Of a DNA stretch of 15,180 bases, positions 1 through 6,743 are shown piece by piece. The stretch comes from Actinomortierella ambigua (lineage: Eukaryota > Mortierellomycota > Mortierellomycetes > Mortierellales > Mortierellaceae). The stretch spans positions 1-15,180 of the forward strand of contig JAAAJB010000734.1 of the NCBI GenBank assembly GCA_016098155.1. The letters are read 5' to 3'. Position 1 is the first letter of the stretch. Each line of letters begins with the position of its first letter. The notes below the pieces were generated by a model, which saw only the letters and a list, made by a program, of their open reading frames with translations, was not told where the DNA came from and did no database searches. The translations under genes and the position numbers were made by a program.

Positions 1-55
<55 letters not shown>
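1..55. repeat. CT dinucleotide microsatellite
   Basis: Perfect CT dinucleotides run from the window edge to about 40. A single TT interruption follows, then more CT up to about 55. The tract may continue left of the window. It is a simple repeat with no coding signal. Confidence 0.97.
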
Positions 56-152
56 ACCTTGTTCAGCTGTTCATATTGAAAACTTGGATATCTTCAACAA
101 CGGCTTAAAATGCATCAAGCGTCTTACGAGCGACTTAATATAGAATGTGTGG

Positions 153-158
153 TTTATT
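153..158 (-). terminator. AATAAA polyadenylation signal of the small secreted protein gene
   Basis: On the minus strand the hexamer AATAAA lies about 125 nt downstream of the stop codon at 283-285. That is a normal distance for a fungal 3' UTR. Poly(A) addition would be expected a little to the left. No transcript evidence is available. Confidence 0.45.
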
Positions 159-282
159 CACGACTAGAAATAGGGCCACTTTAGTCACGAAGCATCGCCC
201 TGGCGAAGAAAAAAAGGACCTCTTATCCTTAACCAAAGACAATAACAACGACCTTCTCGATCAGAACACTTGAGATGATGCT

Positions 283-483
283 CTACTGGCATTTCTTCAT
301 GCAGCCCTGGTACACTTGGAACGCGGTTTCACGGCAACCGGCAGGGAAGCCCATGGAACGGCAGCGAATCCAGTCGGCGTTGTATCCGTCAGAGCATCTT
401 TGTTGGCAAGGGGTGAGCTGCGCAACGGCCGAAGACATCAGCGAGGCAACAACGACGATGGAGGCAGCAACGGAGAAACGCAT
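283..483 (-). CDS. small secreted cysteine-rich protein, 66 residues
   Basis: Intronless ORF of 66 residues. The first ~21 residues form a signal peptide: MRF start, a hydrophobic Val/Ala/Leu core and an AVA-like site before Gln. This predicts a mature extracellular peptide of about 45 residues. It has six cysteines spaced C-x3-C-x10-C-x8-C-x10-C-x3-C, so three disulfides are likely. The start at 483 is chosen because it begins the signal peptide, has A at -3, and lies about 110 nt downstream of a TATA box. An in-frame ATG at 645 lies upstream of that box and would bury the signal peptide behind 54 charged residues. I do not recognise the family. The paired C-x3-C ends recall helical-hairpin disulfide peptides, but that is inference. 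A role in interaction, defence or signalling outside the cell is possible and unproven. Confidence 0.72.
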   Translation of the reverse strand: MRFSVAASIVVVASLMSSAVAQLTPCQQRCSDGYNADWIRCRSMGFPAGCRETAFQVYQGCMKKCQ

Positions 484-594
484 TTTGTTTTTGTTTTGGG
501 GGATTCTTGGGGGTTCTTTGTGATGAGGATTCTTGGGTTTGGCGGTCGAAGAGGAACGTGGTTGATTGATTCGAAAAGAAAGGGATCGAGCCGA

Positions 595-603
595 CTTTTT
601 ATA
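595..603 (-). promoter_or_regulatory. TATA box of the secreted-peptide gene
   Basis: Minus-strand TATAAAAAG lies 112 nt upstream of the ATG at 483. Transcription would be expected to start about 30-60 nt downstream, leaving a short A-rich leader. This position argues against the in-frame ATG at 645 as the start. Confidence 0.6.
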
Positions 604-666
604 CTCGTGTTTTTTTTTGCTGGACGCGAAAGTAAATGACAACAATCAATTCTCCTAACTTGCCCC

Positions 667-671
667 ATTGG
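667..671 (-). promoter_or_regulatory. CCAAT box upstream of the TATA box
   Basis: Minus-strand CCAAT (read as ATTGG on the plus strand) lies about 64 bp upstream of the TATA element. That spacing is typical for a CCAAT-binding (HAP-type) site. A pentamer alone is weak; the arrangement with the TATA box and coding start gives it some support. Confidence 0.4.
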
Positions 672-2022
672 TTCGGAGGATGAACAACTCTGCACTAACC
701 ATGGGTTGTTTTGCAATTTGAATACAAAGACTTTTTGCTGACCGTTCTAATTTCTATGGGTGCACGAAGAGTAAGCAAAATGGTTCTTACTTCTTCAAAA
801 GAGGGCTACGTTAGTTCCTGCATAACCGCGATCAACAAGTGTGCCCAAACAAACCTGTTCATAGACAAGCAGAGCCGTAGTACAGGCGGAAAGATGCGCG
901 ACGATAAGAATGTATTCCTCCCGGGTATTTTGGTTGTTGACGCACATCATCAGTTTATTTTAAATGTTTTTTTCTTGTTGCCTCGGTTGAGAGGTGGAGG
1001 GACAGAGACAGACAGGTGAAGAAATGCAAACAACATGATCAGTCGAGTATGTACAGTATGTCCCGTGCTGGGTTTGGGTTAGCATATGTATGTGCGACGC
1101 ACCTCCGCTACAGCTGACAATGGCCTTACTGTTATCGTCCAATCAACGTCCATCCATTCGACATCTTGTGTTACATAGAGGCAGACACCCCATTGAGGTA
1201 AAATGTAAACCACAGTGCAGCAGATGCAAAGACACATTTGTGCACACAAACAGGCTAGTCCAAAGTCGACGTTATTTTGGACATTGAGGTGCATCTTTGC
1301 AGCATATGTATTTGCGGGCTACATACACTTGATGCGTTCGAAGCGGCTTTGGCCTGGGCCTGTCATCAAAGACAGATTGGTACAGTACTCTGGACAAAAA
1401 AAAAAAAACCCATCTCGTAGGAGTGATGGACACGGCGGTTGTTATTTTTTTGGGCTTCAGCCTCACTCAAAAAGAATGGCTCGTGATAGATGGCCTACTC
1501 TTCACTGGCCGTCTTCACTCCATCTCCATTTGGACCTCGCCGGGCAAGATGGATAACAGACAGACAGATTTGACACGACAGACAGCCCATTCAGCCCTGT
1601 CTTGGCAGCGCGGTGGGCAGGTGAGGGTTCTACATATTGCCAAGACTGTGAAAGCTCTCAATCCGTGTGTTCTATACTGTAGTGTAGGTTGTTGGAGAAT
1701 AGGAGCTGTAAAGGTTGGATATAGTCCAAGTGTATTATTCGTGGTATGTGATACCATCGGGGATTTGAACAACAGCTGGACAGTGCGCGGTATCAATACA
1801 TGCGATAAATATTCTTCCAAGACGGATTTGTGTCTGCCATTCATCTTACCCCCACTCACCACCGCCCCTCTTCTTTCCCCCTCTCCCTTTGCCCCCCCTC
1901 CCCCAAAAAGGGAGCGCGGGAGAAACATTGGAGAAGGGGGGAAAAAGGACACACAGACGGACAGGCTGAAAGACACACAGACAGAGCAAAGAACATAATG
2001 CATCTCTGAGGACACACATACT

Positions 2023-2041
2023 TTCCTCTCCTCTCCTCTCC
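2023..2041. repeat. CTCTC/TCTCC pentanucleotide repeat
   Basis: About four tandem copies of a five-base pyrimidine unit. They sit inside a longer pyrimidine-rich part of the gene-poor region. Confidence 0.7.
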
Positions 2042-2455
2042 TTGCCTTCCCCATCTTCCACTCTCTTTGCCAGGCAACCTTGTGCTTCGAGTGACAACCT
2101 CCCTACATCCTCCTCCAGGTACTGTCCCGTGATCCATGTCCATTTTATAAACGCCTCCATCTACTCACCTGCATGCCACTCCTCACATGATCATTTCTCT
2201 TGACCCTCCCCCCCCTTCTTCCCCCTCCTGGCTTCTTTTTTCCGCCTTCTCACCAAACCTCGGTCTCGAAGAAAACAATATGTGCTGTTTTATGCACGAC
2301 AACAGTGTCCACATATGCCATGACTAACCTCAATGGTACTCGGTGTCCTTGTTGTACTTTTGAATTATCGCAGATCCTTTATAGAGTTGTTTTCGTCGCT
2401 TTGGCAATCACTACCTTCATCACTGGGTGGAAGCGTTAAGGTGGATACAGCAGGA

Positions 2456-2479
2456 AAAACAAACAAACAAGCAAACAAC
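2456..2479. repeat. AAAC tetranucleotide repeat
   Basis: Roughly six AAAC-like units with one AAGC interruption, about 205-230 nt upstream of the ATG at 2685. It probably lies in the leader or promoter of that gene. Confidence 0.65.
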
Positions 2480-2684
2480 AAGGAAAGCGACACGTCGCGG
2501 GGTCCCTCATCAGCATCTTACGAGGCTCGCTCTTTTTTTTATTTGAAGAAGTGCACCACGTCGGCTACGTATTCAACTCGTCTGTTCAAGCAAGGCAGGG
2601 CACGTTATTGTCTCTCCATCTTGTTGGCCCCCACCCTCGTTCATTCTCTGTTACAAGGAGAGTAATCACGATCTGTCTGCCATC

Positions 2685-5186
2685 ATGAAACCAAAGTCCA
2701 AGAAGACGGTCAAAAAGAGCAACAATCACTCTTCGCCTGCCAATCAGCAGGTTCGTCAGGCGGCACAGCAGCTGGCATTATTACAGCAACAGCAACAGCA
2801 ACAACAGCAACAGCAACAGCAACAACAGCAACAGCAGCAGCAGCAACGCCATGTACCACCATCAAATCAATCGACTACTGCCACTGCAGCCAACAACGCC
2901 ACCAAATCCAGTCAGAATGGGCATGTCTCTTCGACCTCCAAGGCCAAGGCATCTGTGGCATCACAACAGCGACAGCAGCTCGCCAACTCCTCTTTATCCT
3001 CGGCGGCCCAAGGAGCTCAGGCGCAAGAGTTGCAAAAGAAGCTTGCCTCGCAGATCCACATGGCCTCACTCTTGGATCCAGAGGTCCTGAGGGCGACCGC
3101 GGAAAGCTTCAAAAGCATCCTGAGCGACCCAACCATCACTGGCCATCTTCAACAACAACAGCTTCAGCAGCATCAGTTACTTGACGATGGGCCAGGCCCA
3201 GACTATGCCTCACTGACACCCGATCAACGCCAGCAACATTATCAAGAGTTTCTCAAGCGCAAGAATGACCTGCGGCATGCCCTCTCGACCACTGCATCTC
3301 TAGAGCAGCGAATGGAGCAACAGTTGCGAGAGCGTCTCGGCAAGGATCATCCAGGAGCCTCCGCCGTTGCTGTCGCAGCGGCAGCCGCGGCAGCCATGAC
3401 GTCGATGGAGACCCAGTTTATTGGGGAGTCTGACCTGGACGAGCTTGATTCAACAGAGGGCTACGAGGTGGAAGGTGATATGGCTACGCTGACTCAGCTC
3501 AGTGCCCGACTCGACTATCGTGATCCGATCCACCTGGCGTCCGACTCTGAGGAGGAGGAGGAAGAGGACGGCCATGATGGTGATGATGATGATGATGATG
3601 ATGTGGATGAGGATGACGAAGAGGATGACGACTATGGCGAGAGATACTTTGATAGCCTTGACGAAGACTACGACGACGAAGAGGAGGATGACGACGACGA
3701 TGATGAAGATGATTACGAGGGCATCGACTATTTTGGCATGGCGGACCAAGAGGCAGCGATCCGGGCAAGTCAGGCGACAACGACGACGACGACGACGACG
3801 ACAGCAGCAGCGCGGGCAAACCAGGAGAATCATAAGCAGGCACGGCCTCGGCTGCGGCTCCGTTTTCCAGAGCTGGAAGGATACGATGACGAAACCCTGG
3901 AGAAGGCCCTGAAGGCCCTTGATACCCAAAATGCCCAGAACGGTCACCGCTATCCGACGGCGGCTCGAAGCAACAACAGCAATAACAACAGCAACAAGAA
4001 CAACAACAAGAACAAGGGCAAAAACCATAGTACTGCCAGCAACAAGAGCAACAATAACGGCCGCAGCAGCAGTAGCAACAACAACAGCAACAGCAGCAGT
4101 GGCAGCCAGCTCGTTAACAACGACTACATGACTTCGCAAGCAATCCTGATGGAGCTGCGACGGGAGCAGGTCGTCTTTGAGGAGAATGTTCGGCAACTTC
4201 AGCAGCAGCTACGGAAACAAGGCGCACTTCTGAGTCAACAAGAGCTGATGCAGGCCGTGGCCGCTGGTGCAAGTGGGGGCGAAGATATTTACGAGATTCA
4301 GGAACAGGAGAGTGTTGCTCGAGCGATCCGTGAACGTCGAGGAAGTCTTACCAACTCGGAGGACACGCTCGAGTCGCCCTTGCTGGACTATAACACTGAC
4401 GAGGACGACGATGATGACGAAGAAGAAGAGGAGGATGAGGATTTGGAAGATGACGATGAGGAGGAGGATGGTGACGACGAAGATGAGGAGGGGGAAGGCA
4501 GCCACAAAGAACATGGTGGTCGAACAACCTCAAGGAAGGCGAATGGTTCCACTCTGAAAGCCGCTGCTGCCGCCGCTGCTCTGGCAGCAGAAACAGCAGC
4601 AGCTTCGGCTCTCGCACCGCAGGCCTGCGACACATGTCCCAAGGGAAACGAGGCGTCACCGCTCTGTGTGCAGCACTATGGCAACCGGTACCGGCCCGTG
4701 ATTGTGAATGCGATCGCGACAGCACTTGCAACAATAGCGACGTTTCACACACTGGACTATGAGGCCAAGGTGGCGCTGTTCAAGCGCGCGGGCGCGATGA
4801 AGGAGGCAGCGACGGAGGCCGGTGGAGGTAGTGGTGGTGGTGGAGGAGGGGGAGGAGCAGGAGGTGGTGGTAGCACGGGTAGTGACAAGGACAAGGAGCT
4901 GTTTATCCCGCTGCCGCACTTTTTGGAGTTTTTGCCGACAAACGTGCAGCGCAACACACCAGAGGCGACGCTGGCGGCAGTATTTGCGCCGATCACTGGC
5001 GTCACGAGCCGAGAGGTCTTTGAGCAGGCGCGCCGGCTGACAGAACAGGACCCAGCGATGGTAGCGACTTTGTTGGGCGTCAAGGCAGCGGCGGCGGCAA
5101 CAAGGTCAACATCGTCGTCGTCGTCGTCACTGTCGCATGGTCCACGAAGGAAGATGCCCAAGGCGATCGCTGCGTCCAAAGAGTAA
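2685..5186 (+). CDS. polyQ- and acidic-tract protein of unknown function (833 residues, or N-terminal part of a larger protein)
   Basis: Long uninterrupted frame starting with a Lys-rich MKPKSKK terminus. Order of features: polyQ at residues 34-54 (21 Gln), a less biased region about 118-220 with predicted helices, polyAla about 228-237, a long Asp/Glu tract about 287-345, a Thr run about 365-373, an Asn/Ser/Lys-rich stretch about 429-474, a Gln-rich helical segment about 490-525, a second acidic tract about 572-604, polyAla about 625-640, a C648-x2-C651-x9-C661-x2-H664 cluster, a Gly run about 712-731 and a globular-looking C-terminal segment about 740-795. I do not recognise the family. Acidic tracts, polyQ and a Cys/His cluster suggest a nuclear or chromatin/transcription role, but that is inference. 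The stop codon at 5184-5186 overlaps a GTAAGT donor at 5183, so the protein may continue into the next ORF. The start is the first ATG of the frame. Confidence 0.8.
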   Translation: MKPKSKKTVKKSNNHSSPANQQVRQAAQQLALLQQQQQQQQQQQQQQQQQQQQQRHVPPSNQSTTATAANNATKSSQNGHVSSTSKAKASVASQQRQQLANSSLSSAAQGAQAQELQKKLASQIHMASLLDPEVLRATAESFKSILSDPTITGHLQQQQLQQHQLLDDGPGPDYASLTPDQRQQHYQEFLKRKNDLRHALSTTASLEQRMEQQLRERLGKDHPGASAVAVAAAAAAAMTSMETQFIGESDLDELDSTEGYEVEGDMATLTQLSARLDYRDPIHLASDSEEEEEEDGHDGDDDDDDDVDEDDEEDDDYGERYFDSLDEDYDDEEEDDDDDDEDDYEGIDYFGMADQEAAIRASQATTTTTTTTTAAARANQENHKQARPRLRLRFPELEGYDDETLEKALKALDTQNAQNGHRYPTAARSNNSNNNSNKNNNKNKGKNHSTASNKSNNNGRSSSSNNNSNSSSGSQLVNNDYMTSQAILMELRREQVVFEENVRQLQQQLRKQGALLSQQELMQAVAAGASGGEDIYEIQEQESVARAIRERRGSLTNSEDTLESPLLDYNTDEDDDDDEEEEEDEDLEDDDEEEDGDDEDEEGEGSHKEHGGRTTSRKANGSTLKAAAAAAALAAETAAASALAPQACDTCPKGNEASPLCVQHYGNRYRPVIVNAIATALATIATFHTLDYEAKVALFKRAGAMKEAATEAGGGSGGGGGGGGAGGGGSTGSDKDKELFIPLPHFLEFLPTNVQRNTPEATLAAVFAPITGVTSREVFEQARRLTEQDPAMVATLLGVKAAAAATRSTSSSSSSLSHGPRRKMPKAIAASKE
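2784..2846 (+). repeat. polyglutamine-coding CAG/CAA tract
   Basis: Twenty-one consecutive Gln codons (residues 34-54) written as an irregular mix of CAG and CAA. Interrupted tracts like this are less prone to slippage than pure CAG. Selection for the amino-acid tract is therefore plausible. Confidence 0.95.
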
Positions 5187-5332
5187 GTTGATGCAAAACA
5201 AAAACAATGCAAACGAAAAAAAAAAGAGACAGAAAGGGAGATCAACTTGTGGCTTTTTTTTTCTACAGCTTGAAGAACATGCGCATACTCAATTTTTATT
5301 GTTGTAATATTTTTTACCTTTTTTAAAAATAG
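5183..5332 (+). other. candidate 150-nt intron, or short intergenic gap, between the polyQ ORF and the oxygenase-like ORF
   Basis: A consensus donor GTAAGTT begins one base before the TAA that ends the polyQ ORF. A T-rich stretch leads to TAG at 5330-5332, immediately followed by CAG, so TAGCAG is a tandem acceptor. Splicing 5182 to 5333 (or 5336) completes a GAC codon and enters the frame of the ATG at 5367 with no stop between. Against an intron: I find no good CTAAC-type branch site near the acceptor. The alternative acceptor at 5268 leads to a stop after about 19 residues. If this is not an intron, the two genes are separated by only 180 nt, with no AATAAA on this strand. Confidence 0.45.
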
Positions 5333-5366
5333 CAGCCAGCGGTCAAGAGCAACACCAACCTCAGCA

Positions 5367-6485
5367 ATGAACAGCGGAAAATACAGCAAGAGCGACGTTC
5401 GGTTATACCCATTACCCCCAGATGCGCCATGGAAGTTCAGCCGGCCGTCGACGGCGTATTTGCAGCCTGTAGGAGAGTTTCAGGAGTTTCAGTCGGCCGA
5501 GGGCAACTCACGCCAGGTGCTGTTGCACGTGTGGCCACCATCGACCGTGGATGAGTCGTTACTGAAAAAGCTCGAGGCCTGTTGTCGTGATTTCCAGGAG
5601 AACGATGTCGTACGTGGCCATCCTGGCGATGGCTTTTCGAATGGGTGGCGGCCACCATGGAAGAAGCCCCTTCAGACGGGTGTCTTGCGGTTTGGGCATT
5701 GGCGTGTGAAGGCGCCCACAGATATTATCGACGTTGACATGTTTGTAAGTGTGATTGGGAAAAAAGGGAGGGGGGAAGTTCCATTCTTGATCTAAGGGAT
5801 CTGTGCTGCTCTTTTCATCGACTCTTAACAAGTTTCTTTTATGCTACACACTTTGTTTGTTACCCTCTAATACTCAACACCCCTCTTTCTCTCATTCTTT
5901 TTTATCAAAATGCTTTAGGCTCCTTTCCAAACACCTTTGACACTGGATGCAGGAGGCGGCAATGTATTGGGCTCGACAGTCAACATGCACCTGCTCAATA
6001 ATGCGGGATCGCCTTCATCGTCGCATGGACCACCGGGCTCGGAGGTCAGTACCGAGGCGTCGACGCAGGGGCGACTGTTGCGACTGATCCGGGCGATCCA
6101 GATGGTGGAGAAGGGGATCATTGCACGGCACCTCAAGTATCTGTTTCCGACGTTGTATGAAAAGTACCACGGTCTACAATTTGGCACGCCACGACTGTTT
6201 GATGCAGTGGCGACGGTGGCATTGGCCATGGACGTGTCACCGAAACTGCACCATGACCACGCGCACACCAAGCATGGGTTCTGCTGGATTGTGGCGTGTG
6301 GCGATTTTGTCGGAGGCGATCTGTGTATCCCGGAACTCGGCAAGCGTGTGGTGATGAAACCGGGCACTGTTGTGGCGATCCGGTCGACGGTCGTCGCCTA
6401 CTACATTGAGCGCTATGCCAAAAACACTAGCATGTATACCATGTTTGCTTATACGGCGGACAACTGCTGGCCACCCACAGAGTAG
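5367..6485 (+). CDS. Tet/JBP-like 2OG-Fe(II) dioxygenase-fold protein, two exons, possibly catalytically inactive
   Basis: CDS join(5367..5744, 5919..6485), 314 residues. The phase-0 intron has a GTAAGT donor. The C-terminal half resembles the double-stranded beta-helix core of fungal Tet/JBP-like 2OG-Fe(II) dioxygenases: an H237-x-D239 motif, then HGFCW, a GDF-x-GGDLC-x-PELG strand pair about 20 residues later, and PGTVVAIRS. Family members of this kind act on nucleic-acid bases or other substrates using 2-oxoglutarate and iron. By hand alignment the distal His falls on Tyr287 (AYYIERY) and the Arg usually binding 2-oxoglutarate is not evident, so the enzyme may be a pseudoenzyme. The N-terminal ~125 residues (Pro/Trp-rich) have no assignment. 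The ATG at 5367 has G at -3. The frame is open upstream to 5333, allowing fusion with the polyQ ORF (total 1,158 residues). Family assignment is from motif memory and is moderate. Confidence 0.68.
5745..5918 (+). other. intron of the oxygenase-like gene (174 nt, phase 0)
   Basis: Donor GTAAGT at 5745. Acceptor TTTAG at 5914-5918 follows a pyrimidine-rich stretch. A CTAAT branch-like site lies at 5867-5871, about 48 nt before the acceptor. Reading through the donor hits a stop at 5793-5795, whereas splicing joins two frames that are both coding-like. Confidence 0.9.
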
Positions 6486-6743
6486 AAAAGAAAACAAAAA
6501 AAATAAGACTTTGTGTTTTGCCACACTTTTTTTTTTTTACGTCCTTTAAAGCATGCAGGGCATACACGAGGCACACACATACTTTTTCTACTCTATTTTT
6601 TTTTATCTTCCTCCACTCATCTTTGCTTGCTTCCTTGGCTTGGCATTATTCTCCATTAGATGTAAAATAAATTGTAGACTCCCCCCTAATTTGTTCCGCA
6701 ACACCTGCTTTTCTTATTATTTTCATTGTTCTTTTCTATTTTA
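6486..6743. other. convergent 3' region between the oxygenase-like gene and POL2
   Basis: The 258 nt between two opposing stop codons are AT-rich, with poly-T runs near 6528-6538 and 6597-6605. It must hold both 3' UTRs. I see no ORF of interest and no clear AATAAA for POL2 on the minus strand; the nearest is an AATAAG-like hexamer from CTTATT near 6714-6719. Confidence 0.75.
6666..6671 (+). terminator. AATAAA polyadenylation signal for the oxygenase-like gene
   Basis: AATAAA on the plus strand, about 180 nt after the stop at 6483-6485 and about 75 nt before the convergent POL2 stop. The two transcripts may overlap at their 3' ends. Confidence 0.5.

Larger units (their letters stand above)
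672..2684. other. about 2 kb with no supported gene; simple repeats, upstream region of the polyQ gene
   Basis: Several open frames of 60-190 codons occur on both strands. They overlap each other, are rich in repeat-derived Pro/Ser/Arg, and have no recognisable domain, signal peptide or splice pattern. Visible low-complexity pieces are ACAG-type repeats near 1556-1585, a run of A near 1396-1408, pyrimidine-rich tracts around 1855-1912 and 2200-2245, a TCTCC-type repeat near 2023-2041 and an AAAC repeat near 2456-2479. The right part must contain the promoter and 5' UTR of the gene starting at 2685. I see no clear TATA box there. A non-coding RNA or a UTR intron cannot be excluded. Confidence 0.6.

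Noticed and set aside
484..645. N-terminal extension of the secreted peptide to the ATG at 645
   Set aside because: The ATG lies upstream of the TATA box, and the extension would block the signal peptide.
1423..1998. 191-codon plus-strand ORF and a 179-codon minus-strand ORF across the same region (1515-2054)
   Set aside because: The two overlap on opposite strands and both run through ACAG and pyrimidine repeats. They have no domain, no signal peptide and no coherent composition.
1..2684. Short tandem repeats as a CRISPR array or mobile-element terminal repeats
   Set aside because: The units are two to five bases long with no spacers, target-site duplications or inverted ends. They are simple repeats of a eukaryotic genome.
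3450..4196. 248-codon minus-strand ORF full of Val, Ile and Leu that looks like membrane segments
   Set aside because: It is the reverse reading of Asp/Glu, Asn and Thr codon repeats of the polyQ gene. The hydrophobic runs are an artefact.
5183..5268. Alternative 86-nt intron ending at the CTACAG at 5268
   Set aside because: It has a better pyrimidine tract, but the joined frame stops after about 19 residues at 5326 without reaching the oxygenase-like ORF. It is kept only as an alternative end.
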